Positions 12,505 to 25,200 of a stretch of DNA of 64,000 nt are shown here, piece by piece. The position numbers and the translations under genes are program-made. The stretch is taken from positions 18,235,943 to 18,299,942 of the forward strand of contig NC_082600.1 in NCBI RefSeq assembly GCF_030936135.1. Reading direction: 5' to 3'. The stretch comes from Gavia stellata (lineage: Eukaryota; Chordata; Aves; Gaviiformes; Gaviidae). Within the stretch, counting starts at the first letter, position 1; each line of letters opens with the position of its first letter. The notes beneath the pieces were generated by a model that did not search any database, was not told where the DNA came from, and worked only from the letters and a program-made list of their open reading frames with translations.

Positions 12505-13052
12505 TGTTTTAAAGTGACAGGTTTTATTGCATTGCCAGCTGTGAATCTAAAATTTAAAAAAAAAAGACACAACCCAAAAAAAACTCCAAAAAACTTCCTA
12601 AAACCCCTGTTTTCTTTTGTTATCATCAAAAAATAGCAACATAGCACTTCCACATGTTTGTGAATACCCACAGTTCTATTTTTAAAAAAAATAGAAGTTA
12701 AAGAAAAGTGATTTTTGTCTTAGCTTCAAAAATAATGTAAAGAAACATTTAAGAACAAGATATTTCAGTGATCAGAGAGATATGTACAATGTGATAGATT
12801 TGAGTCCAATCCTGCAAATACATGTTCATGAATGCAGACTTGAGAACCTGTTGATCCTGAGTAAGTGTAATTAAAGACTGGCAGGATCAGGCTCTTAACT
12901 TCACCCTTTATAAGCTTTTCCACAATCTGTCCTAGGCTAAAAAGTATAGATACAGTATATAATCTGTATACTGATTGATACAAAAGGTCTTTTACAGCTC
13001 TAACCCTGTTATTGCTAGGCTAAAAATGAACATTTGGAACGAATGACGTGAA
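12505..13052 (-). other. UNC79: UNC79 3' untranslated region (probable extent)
   Basis: AT-rich sequence following the UNC79 stop on the minus strand, with no coding potential. The left end is inferred from the first AATAAA on the coding strand (12523-12528) and would give a 3' UTR of about 550 bp. Weaker ATTAAA motifs further left (near 12213 and 11937) could give longer forms. Confidence 0.5.
12523..12528 (-). terminator. Candidate poly(A) signal of UNC79
   Basis: AATAAA on the minus strand in the context GCAATAAAACC, about 525 bp past the stop codon. A T/G-rich stretch (GGCTTTTTGTCTTC, near 12478-12491 on the plus strand) lies about 35 bases downstream, as expected for a cleavage region. 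There is no transcript evidence. Confidence 0.42.
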
Positions 13053-13253
13053 TCATAAAGGATAAAATTGAGATGCAGCTTCTGATGACTGAATTTCCAC
13101 TTGAGCCATTTTAAATTGGGTACACTGTAGCCATTTGCGGAGCACAGATGAGCTATTGCTCATTTGTCCTGACCCCTGTAACATCCTTAGGCTGTGATGG
13201 TTGACATTGCTCTGGATGGCTTGGAGGCGTAGCTGGAGTCCAGCAGATAAATG
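13053..13253 (-). CDS. UNC79: UNC79 last exon, coding part and stop
   Basis: 201 bp of coding sequence (66 codons plus TGA at 13053-13055) after the acceptor TTATTTCAACAG. It encodes [20 protein letters not shown], then a variable Ser/Gln-rich stretch ([16 protein letters not shown]), then the conserved end [28 protein letters not shown]. The last three residues, Y-P-L, have the hydrophobic-x-hydrophobic form of a class II PDZ ligand; that role is my inference only. Confidence 0.97.
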   Translation of the reverse strand, partial: HLSAGLQLRLQAIQSNVNHHSLRMLQGSGQMSNSSSVLRKWLQCTQFKMAQVEIQSSEAASQFYPL

Positions 13254-16200
13254 CTGTTGAAATAATGCAAAACATTCAGTTTCTTTCCTTTAATACATAC
13301 ATTAATACAGCACTGTGAAAGGTACTGGTTGTTGGCTAGGGAAAGTTCCTCCACTGCCCCTATGCCACATTTATTTCTTCCACATCCTGCATTGTAGTGT
13401 TGCCACGACAGGCAAATGTGCTTACAGAAACAACTCCATACTGAGACCAAGTCCAACACTTTTACTCTCATCACCTAAATTCTCTTAGCTGGCAAACCAC
13501 ACTGATCCACCTTGCTCTCTCTTACAGAGAGAGCCAGCTGGCACAGTTTTACCCAAGTGTGCAGGCCCACAGTATCTGCTATAGAACCAAAATCCATCTC
13601 CTGGATCAAGAGTCCCAATCCTGATTTGTCAGGGGACTCTCAAGCCTAGGACATCAAGAAAACCACAGCTCAGGGAACAATCAATCTCAGTAAACAGTGA
13701 GGAAAGGCCCTGCCACAGAACCTGGTTAGAGGAAAGTGTTTCAGAAGCGAAAGGGAGAGCAGTACTGCTTACAGGACAAGTATCTCAGCTGATGATGTTC
13801 TGTGTATGCTTATACCTGAGACCTTCAGTGCTGAGCCATCCAGTGCATCTGGATACGCTACAATGATCTATTTTCAGAGAGTTTGGAGACCACATCTAGT
13901 GATCTTATTTCCAGAATTTACAGAAATGTACAAGACTAAGAATAAAAGGGTAAGGTACTAGAAACAACTTACCTTCAGATTTGACTGTATCATTGGCAAC
14001 CACATTGGTATGAGCTGTAAGAAGAGAGGTATATTTTGCTATTATACAAGTGACTGTAAACATGCTCCAGTTACTGTGAGACAGAGAAGGGTATATCTAA
14101 TGCATTTAGCTGTCCAAATGGACATAGCCTGAACCACAAATCTGAAAATGTGGTTATTTTTAAATGATGCTTATATTTTGGGGCAGGTAACTCTCAAAGG
14201 TAAAGAAGCCAGCTTCCCTTGTTTGTAGCTTGATGAATCACCAGTAGCAATTACTGATATCCTGTTTAAGGCAACGATGAGAGCACAGAATAAAAACTTG
14301 TTAAAGGAAATCATTCTTATTTTCCTTGTGAGGGAAATGTGTTTCTGTATGTGCAGGTGAGCAATACTGGAATAAATACAATAAACATTCTGCATGGTGA
14401 GGTATACATCAAGAACTGAAAAAAACATGCAGCGGAAGTTCCTAATAATAGGCCAGATATTTAAATGGTAACCGGCTTTTTATAAGCCACCAGTCACATC
14501 AATGCTTCACTGCAGGATGTGACCTGTAGGCCTGGGAGCACAGGTAAAAACTCTAACAACTATCCAGAACGACAAGGCAGGGAGGTCTGCGAATCTGTCA
14601 CCCATGATTGGATTGATATGTATTTCAGTTTCCTGCTCTTCAGAGAACTTTCATTTCTGAGTAAGTGTAACATGACAAGCTTATGGAAGACAGAGAGGCA
14701 TTTCTAGCAAAAGTATTCATGTTCTCCAATATTAATTTAACCACTGAGGTTATTGTTCTAAAATGTTCCTCCAAATGGCATTAAAATTTGCAATTTGCCA
14801 ATTATGCTATCGGGAGCTGCAAGTTAAACCTAATGACTATTGACAACATTAGATAAAGTGCTGTTTCCTTTGTGCAAGGAACGATAATTGTTTCAGTTTC
14901 AGTGCTGTTTTGCTGGAGAATCATACGCAGCTCTGTCAGGACTGATTACTTAGTCTACCGCATGAAGAACCATATTCAAACCTCAGCATTTACAGATAGA
15001 TGAATGCCAAAACAGCTGGAATGCAGCCAGATGCAGCAGACGTGCGAGTTCTGTACATCTTTCCATGGGCTGTCACACTAATGAAGTGCTTAATAAGATC
15101 CAGTGACCGCAAGTCCTGGTGTGTTTTTTTGGAGAGGAGGAAACAGGTAAGCATGCTGAGAAGCCATGTTCCATGCCCCACTGCCATCAACAAAATGTCA
15201 CTGAAACTTTCATCCAGCATTAACAAAGTTCCTATGGAGCTAGCCAGTGGTGATAGGACTGGTGTCAGAAGTATGTCAAGCAAGGAGGGAAGCTAGGCAG
15301 AAGATTCAGGGTACCCCTCTGCATCTGAACCAATTCACTGGATATCTCTTACAGTCAGCTCAGAGAATCAAGCATTTCTGACATCCAGTTCACCTTGTCC
15401 CAAAGCAGGTATCTAAAATAGATCACGATGAATCATGTCCAAAAATACCTGTTTATCTCATCTGACTATAAAGGGCACTCACAGAAACTAGCTCATATTG
15501 ATATCTACGCTGTACAGGTCTAAGGTTAGATACAGATCATTGTCCTCCAGTGCCAATTGTCTCTTCCAGAGTCTGGACACATTTAGGGAAATGAAACATT
15601 CTGCTGCAGGCACAAGCCAGCAAACCCTCCACTCCTACAGCTGCCAGTTAGATAAATGAGACAAGACGACATTTTTATTGAAGCTACATAACACTAGTTC
15701 GAAAGAACAGCTGGAAGAACAAACTGCTGTCAGACACTGTCAATTTTTTGAAGTTTATATTTTCAACGGAATTATGTTGATTCCAGTGCAAGTTTTGATG
15801 GAAACCAGGCTGGAGAACAGGTTGGTCACTGTGCTGTTTTCTTGTTCCCCAACTCTGCTGCCTGCCCAGTTCTCTAGCACTGTACCCAGCAGCTGCTGGA
15901 GCTGCCTAAAACCCTTGGGTCTCTGGAAAAGATGCTGTGGTTTGCTGAGCTGCTCCCCTCACTACTGTAGGCTCCCAAATTCCTCAGACATACATCTGAT
16001 GGTGAGACAGAGAGCTGTGATCAGCACGGAGCTGGTCTCCATCATCAATGGCTGTCCTGGGATGGCTAGTTTCCCAGTTCCTTTGACATAGAAAAAGAGG
16101 AAGAAAGCTGAACACTTTCATTTCAGCCCTCCTAAAGCAGAATGCTTCCCCTTACAGGGAAATATAATTAATTAAATATATATGTGGGTATATATGCATC

Positions 16201-19200
16201 TGTGTAAATGTGTATATATATCTCACTCCAACTTGGAAAGAAAAATAAATACATAACGATTGAAATGTTTTCACAGGAAAGAAACTTTGTTTTCCTCACA
16301 GATTGGTAAAGGTAGTCTAACATCAGATCAAAAAAATATCCTCTGAGAATACAGGGAATGGCTCAAAGACTATAGGAAGCAATCAAGACATGTCTCAATG
16401 CCATCAGTGTGAGTTTAATTTAATACCAAAGGCCAACACAGTACCAGAAAGAGGAAACCTCACAGCACCAACACAATGAGGAGATGAAGGAGTGCTTATC
16501 TCAGGCATAAAGAAAGTTCTTCTTTCAGTGAAGGAGACCTGAATTATTTAAGTCTTCTCTTTCTCTCTTGTTTTAGGACATATTTTCCCTTCACTTGTCA
16601 TACAGAAAACGGCCACCTAAGACAGCTATCCCATAAACCACCTGGCATCATGTGACATGCACCACCTTCTCATTGTGGCGCATTACAAGTATGTGTGTGT
16701 TGAATCATGCAATGACTTCATTAACAAATATTTTTGCAGTAACTGATTCCTTAGGTGGAATAAAAGACACTGCAGTAAATATATGAATGATAAATGGTCA
16801 GGATTTATCAGTGCTACTGTGCTCAGTTCCAAGAGGAAGTCATTGGGAATTATTAATTTTGCTGAATGAATCTCCGAAAGAGTGTTAGAAAGTTCTGTTT
16901 AAAAAAATCTCTCTCACTACACTATGTCCTTTCCTTCAGTGAAAACTAAACCTTGTTTGAAAGGCTTATATCTAAAATAAAAGGAAAAAAAAAAGCTTTA
17001 AAGCACAAGATAAAATTGTGTCATTATCAAAGGCAGGGCAATAAAAAATTGTCTAGAATAAAACAAGCTACCAAAAAACTGCCCAGTCAACTAATATTCA
17101 AAGAATTGTCATCCTTGCAGACTTCTGAAGTAGGAGTAACAAAGCAGATCTTCACAGCCACTGAAGAAGAGACAGTCTCAAAGTTGATCATCTTTTTAAT
17201 TATGGAGATGCCACTCACTTACTGGTTCCTGTGTGAGTAAGCTTTACACTTTGCCTCTTCAAAGGGCTTCAAACATACAGTAAGTCTTTCCCCAAATCAT
17301 GACACTTACTTTTCAGATCTACAATAAATATTTTTACAATTAGTTAGTTTTGAAAAAAAATTAGTAACCTGGGACTACGAATCTTATAATACTATTATGT
17401 ATGTATATTGTTCCTGCAAGATTTCACTTCAGGGCTAAGTAAAGGGGATTTGGTCACCCAGATTCTTCTCTTCCATCTCCCACCCATGGAACATGAAAGA
17501 CAGTTTAGCACCTTAACTCTGAATTTCACAGGTTTATGAGCTTGATTTTGTAGTAACAACAATGTCCTTTTAGCCTGATTTAGCATATTATTGATATATA
17601 CTCTCAGATATAACCCCCTGAAAGCATTCATTTGAATTGTGACAGGAATTTGGCCCTAAAGGCCTCTCTTTTCACAGCTTTAAAGCCATTCTTCATCCCT
17701 GTCAAATTCTGGACATCCTGGACTGGCTGAAAAAGAAGCCCGTACGTCTTCCAGGGACAGCCATGATCACTTTAACAGCCCACAGTGACAGAGTTTCTGT
17801 AGTGAATCAAGTAATTACTGACTATAATTCTGTATTTTCACGATGAGTGTGAATACTTTCATGCCAGTTGACATCAAGAACTTCAATTTCAGCTACTTTA
17901 TTTTCAATTCCTGCTTGACCATAAAAGATTGGAGTAAAACAACAGTCAGAAGTTTCCTTTATGGCAACAGAAGAACTATATAAACCAACATACTTCAGTT
18001 AGATTCAGAGTGTGTTTAACTACTTGGTTTGTTGATATTTTATGTGAAAACTCCCTTCAGAATAATGAAGTGGGCAAACGTGAAAAAGGCTAGTAAAATC
18101 GATTTATGCTTGTGAGGCTACCTCAATCCTTTGGGAATCTGTTCTGAAAACACTGTGGTGACCCACAGGAGACTGGCCACTGATTTCCCCAAAAAAGAAT
18201 TTACATAAATGGAGCATGCAGGATTTGATTCTCTAACCAAAGAATACCCTATTACACTACACATCCTAGATTCACTATCAAATAATATTTGACTAAGTCA
18301 AACACGCAGATATATAATAACAAGAAAACCACTGTGGCACAAAGTTTTTGTTATTAACCTAAAAGAACGTGAGGATAAAGAACACTGAAGAGATCTGTAA
18401 AGGACCTATGGATGATTAAAAGTTACAGAACGGCTGAAAATTCAGACAGTACCTAGAGATTCTCAAAGTCAGTGACACCAGTTGAGTCTATTAGAGGAAT
18501 AAGACCATCGCAACAATGAAAGGAGGAAGTAGATCAAATTTGGATTTGAGATTATGGTCTGGTCTTACTTCTTACCAGAGATTTTATTTATTTTTTGTTA
18601 TGCTCTACTAGGTTTTACTTCTGCATCAGCATTCAACCTCAGCTTCTTCCACTTTCTTTTTTTGAGTGGGAGGGGAAGCAGAGGACAGTATGTCTAGAAA
18701 TCACAATAGACAGGCAACATCATTAGCTAAATATTCATGGTGTGGTATGCCTACCTTTACAAAGATAGTAGAGTTGCATTCCTGTAAAGCCTCCATTAAA
18801 CTAATCACATGCAGACACACCATTTCCACCATCTTGAAAAAAAAAATCAAGCATAAAAACAAATTAGTGTCAGCGTAACAGTGTTGTAAGATAAGCCTAC
18901 AGTCTCTAAAAAGAATCTTCCTGTATTTGCTTGGCAGTTTTACTGAATCACTAGATGTACATTTATTAACCACTGACATAAAGGATTAAATATTACATGA
19001 GCACATGAGGAATATTTTTCTTTATTTAGTTTTCCCCTGATGCAGCAACACCTATCTGTTAAATATTTCAAAGTGCTTGATGTATTTTAATTTGTATCAC
19101 ACATCAAAACAAGTTACCTTCAGCTTTGTTCTTTTCAGACATTATAAATCCTTTTACATGCCTTTGATATGTAGTTCTCATCAATCAGTGAGTCAGAAAT

Positions 19201-22200
19201 TGATATTTTTATTTACTGAATAGTTCAGAATTAACATACCCACAAAAAACATCTTTTTTTCCCCCATCAAAAGACAATTTATTGTTCTGAACTGGCAGCT
19301 AGTCCATAATTCTTCCATTTTGTATCATGAATTATGACAGATGCAAATATCAGTTATTTGGTAGCAGACAGCATTTTATGTTTTATATTGTGTAAATTCA
19401 TAGGTACAAGACAAATGTCCTGAGCCAGCAGTGAGTATTTACAGTGCCTGTCTGAACTATGTGTAAATTCCCCTCGATAATAATAAACTTAGCTTTTATG
19501 TAGTGCTTTTCATCTTCAAAGCACTTTACAAACACTAACTAATTAACCTCACAACACCCCCGTGAGATGGGCAAGTATTATTATCTACTTTTAACAGAGC
19601 AATAGCTGAAGCAGAGGGTTTAATAACTTGCACTAAAGCCACGTAATGAGATACTTTCAGAATAAGGATTGGAACTTGGGACTTCCAAGTCATATTCTTG
19701 TCCTAAGGCTTGACAAGAAGCATTTGTGTCTGACTAAACAACTGGCTAGTTAGAAGTGTTATGCATGTTTCTTGTTCATTCAAATGGAGCTTCATGAAGT
19801 ACTGTTCCCAACAGTGGCTTGTCAACCACAGAGACCTCACTAGATATCAGAGGCTAAAATATCATTTAAAGACAGCTTTAGGTGGTCCTTGCCTGATCTG
19901 GACAAGACACAAGGGAACAGTAACTGGTTCAAAGACATTCAAGTGCAGCCCATGCAATTACAATTGAAAGGGCAAAGGTCCATACCTGCATGGCGTGGAA
20001 GATGTTTCACATGGGGAAAGGGGAATTACATAAAATAATTTCCATATAGATAGCAGGTCTTCATTTAAAAAAGAAAAAAACAAACAAAGAATGACAATCC
20101 CAAACCTTAAGAGCACCTGACTTAGAGGACTGGGACATGTATAAAGAATCTTTCTCACTCAAAGCTAGTATCAGGTTCTCCAGAGCCAGAGCTACTACTT
20201 ACCATTTCAGTTAAAGTTGAAAAGTTTTGACAAGTCATGACAGACTTGTCACGACTTTCTGGGAAGTGGGAAACACAATACATCTTGCCCATCAGAAACA
20301 AGCTCTCAACCCTAATCCCGCAGGCACATTAGTCAATGGGAAGCAAAGGTAGCACCTATGAGAAGGCTGCTGGAACCCCTCTGGGTTCTTATTGTACCAA
20401 GCTTCTCCAACAGCAGTGAGTAGTCGAGATAAATAATTGCTTAAAAGTTATTTCCAAAAAATGGTCTGTACAATTTCTGGACAGAGTGAACAATTCCCTT
20501 TCAAACCTTTTCTCTAGAGATACCTCCTTCAAGTCATTCATTACTCAAAAATGTTTCCAGCAATATTTTTGTAGCTTATTTTTTATGAGTAACCAATGGG
20601 TTATGAGTAGTCAAGTGTCAGCATTTGTGTATTTTTTCACCTCCACATGGTAAAAAATATTCAAATGGATATTCACAGAATTATCCTAAAACACTTAGTT
20701 GCTCCTGTAAGGCAGAGTCAGATGAAACAATAGGTCCACTGTGAAGAGCAGGAAGATATATAAAATGAGACCTGATGCAGGGAGCCCTTAATCCAACAAG
20801 CAGTGACTCTAGCTCTTGATTCTGTTTCAGGCAGATCCTGGCTAGATCCTGTTTCAGGCCCACTGCGAGGTTAAACCACTACTAATTAACTTTCCCTTTA
20901 ATTTCTTAAAAGCATCGAAGTTGCTTTATGATGTTATTCATAGCCCAATGTTTTCCACTGAAACACTGAAACAAAGCCAAGCCCTCCAAGTTTAATCTGT
21001 ACTAAATCTGTACACAGCACCTGACTCACCACTTTGTTATGTGCCATTAGCTGTAGGATGCTAGGTGTCACTCGGCTCCAGAACTCCAGGGCTGTAAGGA
21101 TTGCTGTAAAGCTAAATTCGTTCTGATTCTGGACTGTTGGAGCTACTGCAGTTTGTTCACAATACACTGTCCAGAGCTGAGCAAATATAAATGCATGGAA
21201 GAGGGAACACATGTGCAGAACAGATGTCTGTAGAAACAGAAAATAGAGGAAAATGTTTATTTAAATAAGTGTATTGGGATACAGTGCAGGGGCTTTCATC
21301 AAAGCACTCCTCTGTCACGCATCCCACTGTGCAGTCTTGCCCCTCACTTTCCCACGTTTCCCTCCCATTAGGAACTAGTAAGTCAAGTACACTTGATAAC
21401 ATCTTCTCCATGTTTAAAAACTGTTTTTATATTCACAGACTAAAAACTGCATTTGCAAACGCACACTCCCATGCAGTCTTAGTGTAAGGCATTAAGGCCA
21501 GTCCCTTTAAAGTGAAGGTTAGTTTTGCAGAACAGCTATTCAGGACTAGTTCTGAGACTTTCTTCATGGAAACTCCACCGCAATCTGTGGAAGGCCTGGA
21601 GGCTCTGGCACGTATGACCATTTCAGAAATGCTGCTGGGGTAAGTCATTCACATTCTGATCACCTGAAAGGAAGGCTATCATACAAAATACATCATCTTA
21701 CATCTCTTCTATTAATCTGTCATCTACTTCTACTTTGCTGGGACAGAACCGCTCACAGTTAAGGAAAGTAAGTTTTGACAAGCTAACAGAGAATTCATTT
21801 TGCATACTCAAGCATGGCTCTTCGCTAATATGTGTTATAAATCACAGTGAGCCTCCAGGAGTGCTGGACATTAACTACTTCATTACAAGAAAGATGTTTC
21901 TGGTCAGAGACGTTTTCTCAGTTTGCAAGTGCAACAGTAATTCATGCTCTTTGGCAGCATGACTGCACCAAACGTTGCAATGGTTGCTTGGTAACTGGAA
22001 AAGGTATTTGAAAGAGCAAAAAAAGGCCAAAGAAATGAATAGGAAGCACCAATGTCTTGGCTGGGTGAGGGGAAAGAAAGGGGAATTTTACGTACAAGAT
22101 AAATGTGTGATCATTCTGCTTCTGTTGCTAATAAAAACCTGGATGGTGTCAAAGAGTGCTGCTATATCTGTGTTAAACTACTGTCACAAACGGCTTATAA

Positions 22201-25200
22201 TTTGCGGTAACTCTTCTTGTCCAGAGCACCTTGAGAAAAAAAAGTTCTGCTTGAACCATCACTGTTTGTAACTAACTTTTGATCATAACATTATTTATAG
22301 GTTATCCAATTCTACTATACAACTAGAATAAATAACTTTCTAGAGATTTGCTACAGAGATGGTCATTGCTAGAGCTTCAATTTGGAATTCAGTTTTTCCT
22401 TCCTCGCTCCTGTGCTGAGATATTTTGAAATAGTTGAATCTCAGACTTAATTGTAGTGATTTCATCACCAGTTTTCTATGAAGAGGTGGCTATGCAAGAA
22501 AAACCACAGAGATTTCTTTCCCTAGATCCCAGGTTTTAATAAGGTTTTACCCCTCCTTTTTTCTTAAGAAGAAAAAAATGTTTGCAATAATAAGGCAAAT
22601 ATATAACACATCTCCACTTAACACACAGAATCCCTTACCTTTGATTGCTCTGGAAACCCAATCAGAATAACAATAAGGTGGTCAGCAATTTGTGAACCCG
22701 CATCCAGTGGAATAGGCATGCAAGATGATGGAGAATTTGGACAGACAACATTGTGTGTCAGAGACCCCAGAAGTAGCCAGGACAGCAAACGGATGTGTGA
22801 GACACATTCTATGAACTCTTTGGGCCTGTCAAGAAAGAGCGGATTTTACAATGATGCTAAGTTTACTGGTTTTCCCCAAAATATGGAGTCTCCTCATGCA
22901 CATTAGGCAGATGCAGTCGCTGTGTGGTGGAGGCACAAATCATTGGTACAGTTTATGGGAAGACTAGAACCACACAGAACTTAGTGGACTTGACGTACCA
23001 TTAACAAGTCCAACAGAACATATTTGGTGCGTCTAAGAAAGAGTCTCTATAAAAGGCTCAAACATTCACAGATTCACTGGTTCCATACACGGTGATTTTT
23101 TACAGATGGGAAGGGTTGCCTCAGTGGAAATGCTCCTCTCAGCTCCCCTGGACAGCACACAGCTGACAGGGCGATGGCAGGAAATTCTTCATTCCACAGT
23201 AAGCTCCGAGGCAGGTGCCATGCCTTACTTCCACTGTGTTCACTTCTCCATCGATAAAGTGGAGTTAATTTCTCTTTTCCTTAGCCTCTCCTTGGATATT
23301 TGGACTGCATGCTTTTGAGGGCAGGGACTATGCTTTTTTGTGACACTTAAGTATTCATCCACCATCTAGTGCAACTGTAAAGCAATGTGCTTATATAATC
23401 TCAAAAGGTATAACACTTTTCTGGTGTCATCTTGTCTGTCCCCTTGCTGCTACCAAGTTCAGATTACTTACTCATTTGAATTCATATGCATAGGAAAAAC
23501 ATAATTGTTTTTCCATCAATAAATCACTACTTACTAGGCCACTCTCACTACTGTTTTTAATTTTTTAATTTGATGTCATTGTCAAGGACTCGTAGCACCA
23601 AAGAGGCATTCCTTTAATTTATTTTTTTTTAATAGACTCTGATATGATACTCTTTCTCAAGTACCTATAGGGTCTTAAAGGAATTCACCACCTTAACTCA
23701 GAACACATAGTCCTTTTTTTACATGTAAGAAACTAAAGCACAAGGAGATAACAACTCCGTATTTCCAAAACTAGATATGCTCGACATGAAAGTACATGCA
23801 GACGTATCTCCAGGACTGAAGCCTAAACAGCTTAGTCCCAGGAATCCTGGGGCAGGTAGTCTGGGACAAGAATACAGGTTTGTTGAAACACAGTCCAATG
23901 GTCTACACTCAAAAATCTCACTTGTCATTGTAAGACAAGGGACAGTATATTTCCCTTCTTTTTGAAGATAAAACACTGCAGATTAGGATTTCTCACAGTG
24001 AAAAGGGATAAAAAAATATCTTGAAGAGCAGGATTTCTCTCATCTAACTTTAACCAGATGAAGTTAGTATTTTTATCATCATATCAATAGGCTTACACTT
24101 ACAGTTGTCGCTCATTTGTACTCCATAATTTCAAAGAACATTTCCCATTGTATGCTCTGTAATTCCCAACATATTTTCTGTAATTCTTGGACTGATCAAG
24201 TACCTGTATGCTTTTCACTGTCTGTAGCTAGATTGAGAATCAAGTTAATTTCCAGGGTAACTCCAGTCAAGCCAATAGAGTTACCTCCACTGTCCCTTTG
24301 GCATGTACTTTAAATATTGCATTGATGAATGCCTCAGTTAAGGATCAGGAAGCTGCTGACCAGCTGTTTCAAAGTCCCATGGCTGCCATTCCCTACTGTG
24401 GGTCTATCTATGGAATCTGGTAATAAACACAGAATTTTGTGAAGATTTCTAACTCAGTTTAGTGTTCCTTTTTGTGGAAAAGCATTCTCACCCTTGTTGC
24501 ATTGCAGAAGGAGGATGGTAAAGCCAAGGCAAGTATCGGATCACAGCTTTGTTGTCTCTGTGGTTTCCCCGTGTAATTTCCATAGCAGCAATCTGAGCTA
24601 AACCAACTTTCAGATGTCCACCAAACGTGTCTTCATGCAGTGGCTGAGAACAAGTCTTCATGTGACTCTGCAAGGCAAAGATCTGATTTCCTACCCGAAA
24701 AGAGTATTTCACTTGAACTAAGTGCTTCCAAGCAACAGCGTATTCTATTTCATCCCCCTTCAATTCCTTTCTCAGGGTCTCTAACTGTGTCTACAAAACT
24801 ACAGAACAAAACTCAGAAATAGATTTTTAAAAATTCTCCAGTCCCTGTATTAGTAACAGCTTTATGATGCAGATCTTTCCACGGAGGGCCACATTTTCAA
24901 GAGCCCACACAAAATATTAATTGTTCAAAATGTATAGCCACCTTTTGTACCAGCAAACTCAACAACTGATGAATACAAATGAATGGTTGCACATCCAGAC
25001 AGCTTAAGTGAAGATGAAAGAATCTAACCATTTAACAAGATATAGCATCTGGGCAGGAAATGCCTTCCCTGTGCAATATTCCATTTACATGTACAGAAAT
25101 AAGCTGTCACTCATTCACCAGCAATACGACTATGTCGCACTATTCAGCTGCTACAAATGCCTTTAAGTCCTGGAAATAAAAGGGCTAAACCTTTTACCAA

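Noticed and set aside
14990..15296. Overlapping sense and antisense ORFs of about 97 codons each
   Set aside because: Mutually overlapping open frames without family similarity are expected by chance in a window of this size.
15678..16091. 137-codon plus-strand ORF in a UNC79 intron
   Set aside because: It is in a GC-richer patch, with no recognisable domain, no splice sites in agreement and no start context. Probably chance.
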